64,000 nucleotides of DNA from contig OZ038463.1 in the NCBI GenBank assembly GCA_964036295.1, forward strand, positions 18,277,069 through 18,341,068, read 5' to 3'. The position numbers and the translations under genes were made by a program. Shown here piece after piece: positions 45,301-58,200 of the stretch (position 1 is the stretch's first letter; every line of letters starts with the position of its first letter). The notes under the pieces were generated by a model. That model saw only the letters and a list, made by a program, of their open reading frames with translations, was not told the origin of the DNA and searched no databases. This DNA comes from Plumapathes pennacea. Taxonomy: Eukaryota; Cnidaria; Anthozoa; Antipatharia; Myriopathidae.

Positions 45301-48300
45301 GTTCAGGTCGACTGGTCCTGACACAACCGTCTGCACCAATGAGAACAATAGCTTCAACTTCATTTGAAGTAGCAGGTATGTCTGCTAGCTGCAATCCTTG
45401 CAGGTGCGGATATTTGCCATGTTAATTCCACTGCTTGGTTACTTGAGGCAGTGCAAGTGGTGGGTACACTGTAGGCATTTACGTAAAGCTCCATGCCATC
45501 AAATCTGGCAATGGATAGTTGTACTAAATCACAATTTCTCAATTTGGGAGACTCATCATCAAGTGTCTTGATCTTTCTCTCGGTTCTATAGCTCATTTAG
45601 GCAGCAGCCAAGGAAATTTCTCTGAATAAGAGAAAGACCTTAGTTTTGGAGGAGGCAGTGTGGCCCAGTGGTTAGAGCGCCGGACTTGAAATCCGGAGGT
45701 CTCAGGTTCAAGTCCCTCTCTGGCCACTAGCTGAATTTGCAACACGGTAGCCCCGAGTTCAAATCCTCGGCCACACTATGTAAATAGCCAACTGGTTAGC
45801 CTCAGACCAGTTGGGATTCTTAATGAATTTGCCTTAAGTTTATGATATTTCGTTTCTGCATTTTCAAGTCTCCCCGTTTAGCACGGCAGTGCTAAATACA
45901 TTGAGACTTAAATAAAGTGATTTATTTTATTTTTATTTTATTTTATTCTTACCACATGACCAAATCTAAAGCACACAAAACAACACTTTCCTTTCGTTCG
46001 AAAGGCTCGACGGGTTGTCACATGGGTTACCATGTTGCATTTGACTGAGGGGTGCTATTTACTGCAGAAGGTGCAGGACCGACCAGTAGACATGGCGGTG
46101 CAGAAAAAATAATAATTCGATGACTATGACCAAGAGTTCATGGGTGTCTCTGGATCATCCCGGACTGCTCTGCATCTCGATGCGTTCAAAAACACGAAGA
46201 ATCCAGATTAGGTCGCCCTAAACCAAAAAAGCGAAATCTTTACGTGAACAGGCCCTTAATTTGTTGGCTTTGACTACACAATTGTGTCGTTATCTTTTTA
46301 GGTACAGGCTGTGATGCGATGAAGTCGGTTCTATAGCTCAATTAGGCAGCAACCTAGGAAATTGCTCTCAATAAGAGAAAGGCCTTAGCCTTTAGTTAAT
46401 GGACAAATTACAAAGGTATATATTCATTTGACTGCTGGCAACTCCGGACCAAAATCCACCACATGCAAAGCATTGCATACTCGCATACATACCTCCATGT
46501 ATACAAGCAATGCTACAAGCAATAAAGTACACAATTATGTATAGATTATATAATTTGTACATATTATTTGCAATAAATATAGTTAAATAAACTTTCATTC
46601 ATGCAAGTATATACATTCAAAAGTGCTTACATTCTTTTGTCCCGACCAAACGCCCAGTCATTTTCTTATCAGAAAACAAAACCATTAATCCGATCACCCC
46701 GTTAAAGCGACCAACGATCACTTTATTGGAAATCCAAACAGTTAACGAAATGCATCGATCAAAATGAGGCCGAGTGATGACGTACAAGAACTCATCGTGC
46801 AGAATTTGATTACACATCCGGGAACTATTGTGGACGCCGGCGCCAAATTTGAAAGCTAATTAGGCAAACATCGCTCGGAACAATAAGGAAAATGGTCGAA
46901 AACGGCCGAGGTGGCATCACGTTTTGCAATCCGTAATTCGCAGTAGTCTTTTACAATATGGCATTTTTAATAGAGAGGCCAAGAAAAAATTATTGCCGAG
47001 TCTACGTCTTCTCCCGTTCCTGGAACTATTTTAAAAATGGTATTGGATTTTGATTATTTCACCATCCAGCTGGTATGGTAAATCGCTTCTGTTGCATCTT
47101 GAGTAGGAACATCTCTTGAAAGCATTGATTAATTTTCAGTTTACGATATTGCTTTGGTTGTGTGGGGTTTGAAGACGTCTCTTGCGAAGTTTTGTGGGGT
47201 AAGAGTGATTAGAAGTATTTTATTTTATTTTTAAAATGCATAAAATGCATAAAATGTATCCAGGTTGCTTTGGGTTTTAAGCGCTTTTGGAAACTCCCAG
47301 GAGTACTCATTTTGAATTACGCGCGGTGTAATCAATGGTCTTAGCCCCGCCTCCGCAAGCAATAGCACGCATACCGCCGCAATTTGCATAGAAATTTAAG
47401 TGCTTGTGTAAAGATGCACAACATTTAAATAGGTCTTGACATTGGGAAAAGAAATCAAATCGAGGTGCCTGCGTGACAAAGACGCGGTGAACCTGTAACA
47501 CTTAAATAACAAGACAGGCCCGTGGCCAGTGCGCTTGTGACGTCATTAGTACAATGAATAGAGACACGCGGGGTCCCGGGAGAGGAACTTTTGTCGTGCG
47601 TTTATATGCAAAAGATATTATAGCCGAGTCAGTTTTTGCACATGACGGATCCAAGAGCTCCCTTTATTTTTCTTGCCCTCTTTTCTTCTAATTTCGGTCA
47701 AACAGATATTCACGAAAAAGTGCATTATAATAATTGAGAGAAAACAATTATCGAAGGCCCCGTAGGAATATTCTTCGTTTGCAACATCCCAGTTTTCATT
47801 GCTTTCCGATGCACGTGACAGTACTTGTGTGACGCTTGCTATACAACCTGGCAACCTTGTTGAGTGAATTTTCAAGCTGATATGTTTTGTGGAGGAACTG
47901 TGACAACACGTGTTGTCATTTTGTAATGGGATTGACTGGGGAATACCCGACATCTTAAGTAGCTGTAAGACAGCGTAATAGCCTTATCTCATCTTCCCAG
48001 CGTGTGCATCATGTTCAAGTAGCTGTAGCACATTAAAACATGACACTTCCCATGATGAAATTACTTCGTATGAAAAAGCCATCTCAGACGTTACGCATCC
48101 TACATGTACAAGTCTGATCACTAATATGTTCAAGACTGCTATGCATTAAGCTTTAACGCAAAATTCTGGGTCGATACGAAATTAATCTCTATCGGAAGCT
48201 GCAGACGTTTGAATACCGTGACAACAAAGGCGTGCATCACGGGCTTGTGGAGCGAACATTACGGCTCGGATAGTCGGATATCAACCTTGAGCTTTTGAAG

Positions 48301-51300
48301 ACTTCGAGGTATTCAGTGACAAATATTCTCGATGTAATCGCCTGCCGGTCTTTCCTGCTTTTGTTAAAGCGGCGTGAGTGAAAGCTAAGTAGCTGATGAT
48401 TCGGGATTTCCCGTTCTATGATATTATGCTCGTGACATTTCATTGACAGATCTTGTATCTTAATCTCGCGTGATATTTGCCTCAAACCTATTAGTAATTC
48501 AATATCCTCAGACAATAAACAAAGAACCTTTACTGCACGCAAAACGAAGTTAAACGCCGACTGCTCGTATACGCCGCGCGTTACACAAAGCCGCAGAGTT
48601 TCCGACAAAGGGAGACGCTCTGCCCGCAGGGAAAAGTTCAAGTTCTATCAAGTTTCGACACGTCTTCTACTACTTATTCGATGTTCTTTCACACAATTAT
48701 TGCTCAGAACACAGATACATTGGTTGAAGCGGTATCTATAATCGAGCATTTGCAAAACACAACCCTTCGTACTTTACGGGGGTCCCGCTGGTAACACATC
48801 AAGCATTTGTGTACGGCTATTTTCAAGTCTTCCGACGCTTAAAAACAATGCAAGCCAAAATCGCTCTTAAAGTATGGCTTCCGTGCATCCAGAAAGCCAA
48901 CCGATGATCGTTTTGTTTGGATCAACAACTGAAGAACCGGAATTTTTTCTATATCCCTTGACAGAGAAAACCCATTGTACTTGGTTCTGTGATTTTGATC
49001 TCTGAATACGTCTGATCTTGCAATGCCTGTGTTTTAACACATTTTAAAATACAAACGTATCTTAGCACCTCGGTTACTTTTGGCAATCTTCTTTTTGAGC
49101 TTCTAGCTTTCTCGCAGCGATGGTTTATTGATCCTAATTTTCTCTTTCCATTTCCATCTGTGGCTTTTTATTGTTTCCATGTTGTTTACATGCACGTTCA
49201 CGGAATGCATTAGCATTGTGAAGTACGTAAGCTCGGGTATAATCATGAACTTTTGACGACTTTGGGACATTCTTTGAAATGTATTCTCGTATTAGTCGCC
49301 TGCTTTTTCTACTCTTGTTCAAAATGCGTGAAAGGTTATTTCAAGGGTACGTGGCTCGGCTCACGACTTCGTCTTGGAGGACTTCGGTTTTCTTTCACAT
49401 AAACATTTGTGGGAATACAATAAAACTGAGCGAAGCGAGATCTACCAACGGTCACTTTTTCCTCAGCCATTTCCCAATTTTCAAATAATAACGCCATCTG
49501 TTCCACTGATTGTTTGACCTTCATGGCACCGAGCCAAAATGTCGCAACAACAACATAAATGCACAGCAGAGTGAAATTTTGATCCCAAACAAAAGTCAGA
49601 TTTTCTGACGCTTTACTTGTATCAGCAAGAATAATACAAAGTAAAAGAATACAAATTACCTTCAAGTTCACCCTCATACTAAACAGTTCCATATAATCCG
49701 CTATCAAGCGCTTGTCAAGAATCGCCGTCTTTACACAGGTTCTCGTCTTTGTATCTCGAGCGCCTTCGTTCAGCTTGTTCCTTCAAGTTCTCAAGGTTCT
49801 GGATATCAGATTCTTCGTACATTTCTGTACAGTTGTGCATAGTTATGCAGTTCATTGATAAGTTCAATGCATTTGCTTTCATGGCTTTCAATATGGCTTT
49901 TGAGTCTGAACGGACCGACCTAAGCCAAAACTGCTCAATGAAATTTAGTATGGGTCTACCGCAGCCGGCGTATGCGTTTGTAAGTAAGATGAGCGGTCCA
50001 TAAAATAATCCACAGAGCCAACTAAGGCAAGCAACTTGCTGTCTTCAAAATGGCGAAACTGCTCGCCCGCCAAGTCACTTGATCACAACGTCGTCACAAA
50101 TCACATGATAATATGAACCAATCACCGCATGCAGATTTCTAACCCAGAAAAAAAGAAAAAAAGAAATTGTTCCATTTTAAAGCTTGTGTCGTCACAAGCA
50201 ATAATAGTGGCACAAGAGCGCTTCTCTTGAATACGAAAAGCTATCGATTTTAGAGCAAAAGGCCTTCTACCCGCGTGCCCGCGCACCGACATGCGTGCTG
50301 AGAGAAATATTCGCTATGGCTGCATTGCCGACTGGGCTCTAATAAAAAGGCGGTACGGACGTTTGTCAAAGGGGAATTCGAGAACAGCAAATAACTCTCC
50401 AAAGTAACTTACCAGACACAAAAAGTGGCCCGAAGCCAGTCGAAGCTCACAGTTTCTTTTTCTTTTTCTTTTTTTTTTTTTTTGTTTTCGAACCGGTTGG
50501 AAGTTGCTGTAGTGTGCTGGCTGTGAAAGTAACATGCAAAACTAGGAGAGCTCGAGATCATTGTTTTGAAGCAAAATACTTTTATCAGTTAAATCTTGTT
50601 TTTAAAACTCAGTTTTGCTCGACGTGTATCCATTGCAATAAAGTGCATTTGCATTCCGGATAATTTTATTATACTTGTCACGACGTCCTTTGAAAGAGAG
50701 CCAGCCACAAAGTTGGACCCTACCCCAATGTTAATACAACCAGATTTTTATGGCCCGTCCCATTCTGTTTATTTTCACAGATGAAGAGTTGACTGTTTCC
50801 TCTGGACAAAGTTTGATCGTCAACACAACGGCAGGGAGAGCACATTTGAACAATACTTCAATCAATCTTTACAATCTTTCTATTGTGGGACATTCCCTCA
50901 ATAAATGGAACTACGCGGTTGCCCACTTGGTGTTTACAGGGAATATTGTTTTTGAGAAAGGCTCGACCGTAAATGTGACAGGCTCAAATGCACTTTCCAT
51001 TGAGAGCAGGAAAGGAAGCATTGCTGTGAGTACTTCGATAAATATGACGTGCACAACAACTAAGATGGACAACGAGACGTGTCTTGGGGGTTACGGCGTG
51101 TCAGTTTCACCAATAACCAATACGGAAGGGCGGGATATATATCCAGGTGCGTATATTACGTGCTACTGGTAGTTTGTATTAGTATTGTACACTGCAATAT
51201 ATAAGACAAGATGGACAGTACGCTCGGTCTGATTACAGTCAAACCTGTATTAAGCAGACACCCTTTATTCAGCGGACAATCCCTATGATTTATTCAGTTT

Positions 51301-54300
51301 TCAGATATTGTGAATGTTATCTTATCGTTTGAAACGTACACCTCTATCAAGCGGACGCGGACATATTTCGTTCAGTTCCAATGGGTAACTTTATTTTATT
51401 ATTGTCACTGGACAGTCTGAATTGATACTTTTCATTCCCTTCCGGAAACGTCCAAAAGGAAAGTTGCACTCGTTGCACCGCGGCAGCAACAAACACGCAT
51501 ACTTTAAATGACTCTTTTTCAAGTGAACCATAGCCAATTGCACTTTAAGTAATATTTTTGGCCACACACTCATAGCTATTTTTAGCGGGCCTGTATTAAG
51601 ACACTTCACAATTCCCCAAGGGTGTCCGCGTAATGGAGGTTTGACTGTAAGTGCCGCGTGCATTGTACCTCAACATGACGCCAGTCTGGCATTCAGATCA
51701 AACCACCTTTTTTTCCGTATTTTTTGCCTTCTTTATCCCTACTCCCGAAACAAACGAACTTTGAATGAAACTTGAACGCCTTAATGCAGACTACTCAATC
51801 GATAACACCGTGACATCACGGGACCGCTGAAACTAACGCATTTGCGTGAGCAATCTGGGAGTCCAGGAACGCGCTCTACCGAGAAAATTGAAATCTAATG
51901 TCTTCTTAAAGGGCTGGAAATGTATCGAAAGTTGTGAAGCATCAAAGAAGTTATAAATCTATGTGGACTAAAAATAACGTTTTTTTAATAAAGAATTAAA
52001 GTTACCCTGCAATGCAATGTATTTCTGAACTCAATACTTGGCTCACATTGTTTAAAAATGAACAACTCTTCTTCCTCCAAGAAACAGTGAAACAATCCAT
52101 AATATATTCTAATAGCTGCCCGCGATCAAATATAACGTGTGTCATGAAATATCATGAAATGAAGGCAGGTTTTCTGTTTTTGTTCCGGATCAGTGTTCAG
52201 TTGTCCGATTGGCAAAACCTTGCTTTCATTATCATCGAAAAAAACCACGTCAGTCTTAATCGTGGAACAACGAGTACCGATTTTCGTCGGCTCTACTGAT
52301 TGCTGGATTAACAAGACAAAGCGTCGTAGACAGTCATGATTGATTTATCACGTTCTTCACAGGCTCCGGCAAGTAATAAGATTGCATCACCGTCATCTCC
52401 AGCTGAGCCTTTAAACACGAAGACGCGCTATAAAAGGGAATGCTCCGCCCCCTAATTAGTATTCAAATGGCTGCCAACGGTCAAAATGCTCTCCGAGAAA
52501 TTCAAATAAAAACTAACAATCTGCCTTGATTCCATCTCTTAGACTAAAGAAATGGAAGCTCTTTACTGATTATAAAGCATCTGTGAAGTTTTACGCCCGT
52601 TTATTGACTTTTTACATCACTAGGAGAACAGCCGTTGTACGATTCAAATTTCGCGCTTCGAACTTCTTCGTCTCGGGGTTCTTCTTCGGCCTTCTGAGCC
52701 TTCTATCGCTAGATATGCTAAGAAGCAGTGTTTTCATGATATTATGCGCGGACATCTAAATTGTAATTGCGCAAAAATATAATGTAGCATTGTGTCGAGC
52801 AACGAGAGTTACAATTATCGCTCGATCAACGCTACAGCGATAGTTGTTGCTTCCGTTTCTCTTCGGCAACGACTCTTTGCTTTCCTGGATTTGTTTTTCT
52901 CGATGTGGCGACCAGTAATCATTCTACAGCAGGGAGGAAACGTCGATCGGCTGAAGAACGCCGCGGGTTATACTTTTCAGTCGATCAACATCAAGCTGAG
53001 CTGCAAGAGAATCATTTCATGGCGACTTTTTGACGGATTTTAAAATTCAGTAGACGGAATATCGACAAGAATTTATCGCTAGACGTGTTCGGTGGGATTT
53101 GACGGAGTTCTGACCATTCTGAACGTATTTATTGGGCTTTGAGCTAAGACCGTTGGTAATCGGAAACTCCAGCCGTGTTGTTTTCACACGGCTTCCCTTC
53201 CGTGTAAAGCTGGCTAAAATGTCTCAAAATCCCACCAGAGACACAGGTAATCCGGGTAAGCGTTAATCTAGGCTTTACTTTATACATTAAAATCGTTTAC
53301 TTGCGGTCTTGTGAAATTTCCATGCATATTTGCGTCGGCTCGGGCGCCTGTGTCGAAAATTTATTTTGAAGTGGCAAGACGTTGACCTTTTCTGTTTACC
53401 GATAACCTCAGCATCACATTCCTCCATCATTTCAACATCTGAATTCTTATATTTACAACGGTATATCCTGAACTCTACAGATTCACACGTATAATGGCAA
53501 ATGACGGAACAATTTTTATTTCACAGAGAGATCCCATAAGAGCGTCCGGCACGGACGGCGGTTGATTGACAACTGAAGGCGAGAAACCTTAGGCACCTCT
53601 TCTTTCACCGCGTCTTCGTGATTAACGCTCCAGTATCGACATCATCACCGTCAGGAGTTTGTCTCAAGTAAATGCGATTCTGTTAAATAGTTTCGTCCGT
53701 TTAGAACCTTTACCCTTTTACTTTTGTCGAGTGCCATTTGTCAGCAGTGCCTCTTTCGAACACACGATTCTGTGGATGCTAGCCACGCCGCATAAAAGAC
53801 GAAAAAACGTAAAATAATACATACTATCTTTTAGAAATACATAAAAATATTCACACTAAATTAAATGTAGACCAGGTAAATTTAATTCGCCTCACTCAAA
53901 AACGTCAACAAAAATTTACAAGTCTTATGAAAAGAATGTGATCCAGAAAAAGAACACATTCTTGCAGTGGTCATTTCTTTGGATAGTGTACTAACGGAAC
54001 ATCAAAATTCCGGAATCAAGATATTGCCATCCCTTCTTAAATAATATGGAGACCACACCTTCAGTGCTCCTTGTGGAAATCAGTCATGGAGTGCTAGAAA
54101 GTGAAACTTTAACCTCCTTTTCAGCACCAACTTCAGAATCCCTCTGCATTAAAGAAGAATCGACAACAAGCTTTAACAATTTATTTTTAATCATCTTTGA
54201 AAAGAAACTTCAAAACCGCAGCAATCAAAGTAATAATATTGCACACCAAATGATAAGATGAACAAGAACATGATTGCATAATTATTTTTGGGATTGCAGC

Positions 54301-55260
54301 ACTTTTGCAATAATTCTTGTCGTTGTCTGTTATCAGAATGAAACTCCCATTTACAGTCCCGAGATCCTGTTCAATTAAACAGTCACTCGCCAAGCTCGAC
54401 ATTAAGGTTTTAGATTGGTTGCCCTCGGGACTGTAGACTGACGTTACGTAGTTTCTGGTTGCCCGTACATAATTACCTGAATTTGCCTGCCCGACCAAAT
54501 TTTTTAGTTGTTCCGGGCATGGCGGGCAACCGTTAATGTCGAGTACTGTACTGCATCAACAATTCTTTTTTATAAGTGCTTCAACAAAAATATCTCGCAT
54601 TGCCACAACTACATATTTTTTGGAGCAAAAAATCGCCATATTTTTACATCTGAATGTTCCACATAAAAGCACACAACGCTTTGACTTCCAACGCAATGTT
54701 CTAAAACAGGTCACCTGGGCTATATGCTACCAATAGTTGCACACGAAGTTACTGTACATGAAGGAGAGATTTTTGAAGAATAAAAGTGACTAACGGGACC
54801 TCCGTAAAATACGGTAATCGAAATTTTTCCTTTTTTTTTCTTTTTTTCCTTTTTGAATTCTATTTTGAGCATCTCGAATGCCGTTTACAGTGTCAAAGTA
54901 CAAACTTCTGTAGTGCATGTACCACTCGACCGTACTTGCCTCGTCGAACCACCGATAGACATCGACCGATAGACATCAAAATCTCCCCGTTTTTTGAACA
55001 TGCGGCAGCATCAGCCCGCCATCCAGTCACCTGAAAGCTGAAATTCTCTTTCTAAACTCAAACGGAATTCTCACCTTCAGAAGTCGCGTCCTCGGCTTGA
55101 AAGAAAGGCAAAGGTCGAGACGATTTCTGGCTTGTTTGTGCCGGCGGTTCAGTTCGACTTGTGCGATAATTTGTTGCGTCAGAAATCCAAATCAACACAC
55201 ATTTACTTATTACCGCTTTAACTTGTCCATATAAGAAATAAGGAGGCCTGGGAAATAGCG

Positions 55261-55295
<35 letters not shown>

Positions 55296-58200
55296 AGCCA
55301 GGTCCGGTTGCTTAGCGTAATATTACCTACAGTACAAAAACACTAAACGATTATCAACATTAAATGCTTCTCAGGCGTACTTTGTTACCACTACTTCTGC
55401 GGCAGCTGACGTAGGGAGCAATCTGACAAACAAATCTGCGTTCTTCAAAAATTTCGGCACATGACAAATGAGGATCAGAATTATGTTGGATAAATCAGCC
55501 ACAGGACCATTTTCATTTATACTTCTATGTGTTTTGTATTTTCTTGCATAAAGAAACCGCTCGAATTCCATGACGTTGGTTTCAGAGCAGCCTTAGCTCT
55601 GTCTTGGTCTGTGAACTCCGAAGGATAAGCAAAATAATAAAAACAAGACAGGCCCGTGGCCAGTGCGCTTGTGACGTCATTAGTACAATGAATAGAGACA
55701 CGCGGGGTCCCGGGAGAGGAACTTTTGTCGTGCGTTTATATGCAAAAGATATTATAGCCGAGTCAGTTTTTGCACATGACGGATCCAAGAGCTCCCCTTA
55801 TTTTTCTTGCCCTCTTTTCTTCTAATTTCGGTCAAACAGATATTCACGAAAAAGTGTATTATAATAATTGAGAGAAAACAATTATCGAAGGCCCCGTAGG
55901 AATATTCTTCGTTTGCAACAACCCAGTTTTCATAGCTCCCGACTCATGCCGGGTATGGTGTTTCATACGGAATAATATTTTCAATGAGTGATTTGCTTTT
56001 GCCTTGAGTGATCGTTTTTTCCGGGAGCATTTTGAACTTGCTTTCCGATGCACGTGACAGTACTTGTGTGACGCTTGCTATACAACCTGGCAACCTGGCA
56101 ACCTTTAGCCATCTCTGTAGCACATTAAAACATGACACTTCCCATGATGAAATTACTTCGTATGAAAAAGACATCTCAGACGTTACGCATCCTACATGTA
56201 CAAGTCTGATCACTAATATGTTCAAGACTGCTATGCATTAAGCTTTAACGCAAAATTCTGGGTCGATACGAAATTAATCTCTATCGGAAGCTGCAGACGT
56301 TTGAATACCGTGACAACAAAGGTGTGCATCACGGGCTTGTGGGGCGAACATTACGGCTCGGATAGTCGGATATCAACCTTGAGCTTTTGAAGACTTCGAG
56401 GTATTCAGTGACAAATATTCTCGATGTAATCGCCTGCCGGTCTTTCCTGCTTTTGTTAAAGCGGCGCGAGTGAAAGATAAGTAGCTGATGATTCGGGATT
56501 CCCCGTTCTATGATATTATGCTCGTGACATTTCATTGACAGATCTTGTATCTTAATCTCGCGTGATATTTGCCTCAAACCTATTAGTAACTCAGTATCCT
56601 CAGAAATAAACAAAGAACCTTTACTGCACGCAACACGAAGTTAAACGCCGACTGCTCGTATACGCCGCGCGTTACACAAAGCCGCAGAGTTTCCGACAAA
56701 GGGAGACGCTCTGCCCGCAGGGAAAAGTTCAAGTTCTATCAAGTTTCGACACGTCTTCTACTACTTATTCGATGTTCTTTCACACAAATATTGCTCAGAA
56801 CACAGATACATTGGTTGAAGCGGTATCTATAATCGAGCATTTGCAAAACACAACCCTTCGTACTTTACGGGGGTCCCGCTGGTAACACATCAAGCATTTG
56901 TGTACGGCTATTTTCAAGTCTTCCGACGCTTAAAAACAATGCAAGCTAAAGTCGCTCTTAAAGTATGGCTTCCGTGCATCCAGAAAGCCAACCAATGATC
57001 GTTTTGTTTGGATCAACAACTGAAGAACCGGAATTTTTTTCTATATCCCTTGACAGAGAAAACAAATTGTACTTGGTTCTGTGATTTTGATCTCTGAATA
57101 CGTCTGATCTTGCAATGCCTGTTTTTTAACACATTTTAAAATACAAACGTATCTTAGCACCTCGGTTACTTTTGGCAATCTTCTTTTTGAGCTTCTAGCT
57201 TTCTCGCAGCGATGGTTTATTGATCCTAATTTTCTCTTTCCATTTCCATCTGTGGCTTTTTATTGTTTCCATGTTGTTTACATGCACGTTCACGGAACGC
57301 ATTAGCATTGTGAAGTACGTAAGCTCGGGTATAATCATGAACTTTTGACGACTTTGGGACATTCTTTGAAATGTATTCTCGTATTAGTCGCCTGCTTTTT
57401 CTACTCTTGTTCAAATTGCGTGAAAGGTTATTTCAAGGGTACGTGGCTCGGCTCACAACTTCGTCTTGGAGGACTTCGGTTTTCTTTCACATAAACATTT
57501 GTGGGAATACAATAAAACTGAACGAAGCGAGATCTACCAACGGTCACTTTTTCCTCAGCCATTTCCCAATTTTCAAATAATAACGCCATCTGTTCCACTG
57601 ATTGTTTGACCTTCATGGCACCGAGCCAAAATGTCGCAACAACAACATAAATGCACAGCAGAGTGAAATTTTGATCCCAAACAAAAGTCAGATTTTCTGA
57701 CGCTTTACTTGTATCAGCAAGAATAATACAAAGTAAAAGAATACAAAGTACCTTCAAGTTCACCCTCATACTAAACAGTTCCATATAATCCGCTATCAAG
57801 CGCTTGTCAAGAATCGAAGTTGCACAGGTTCTCGCTGTCTTTGTATCTCGAGCGCCTTCGTTCTGCTTGTTCCTTCAAGTTCTCAATGTTCTGGATATCA
57901 GATTCTTCGTACATCTCTGTACAGTTGTGCATAGTTATGCAGTTCATTGATAAGTTCATTGCATTTGCTTTCATGGCTTTCAATATGGCTTTTGAGGCTG
58001 AACGGACCGACCCAAGCTAAAACCGCTCAATGAAATTTAGTGTGGGTCTACCGCAGCCGGCGTATGCGTTTGTAAGTAAGATGAGCGGTCCATAAAATAA
58101 TCCACAGAGCCAACTAAGGCAAGCAACTTGCTGTCTTCAAAATGGCGAAACTACTCGCCCGCCAAGTCACTTGATCACAACGTCATCACAAATCACATGA

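Noticed and set aside
45655-45728. tRNA-Ser(TGA) gene
   Set aside because: Box A and B are good, but the long variable arm of serine tRNAs is missing and a SINE body with a T-rich tail follows.
53219-53257. First coding exon of an unseen gene
   Set aside because: ATG and a GTAAGC donor exist, but no downstream exon or family can be shown.
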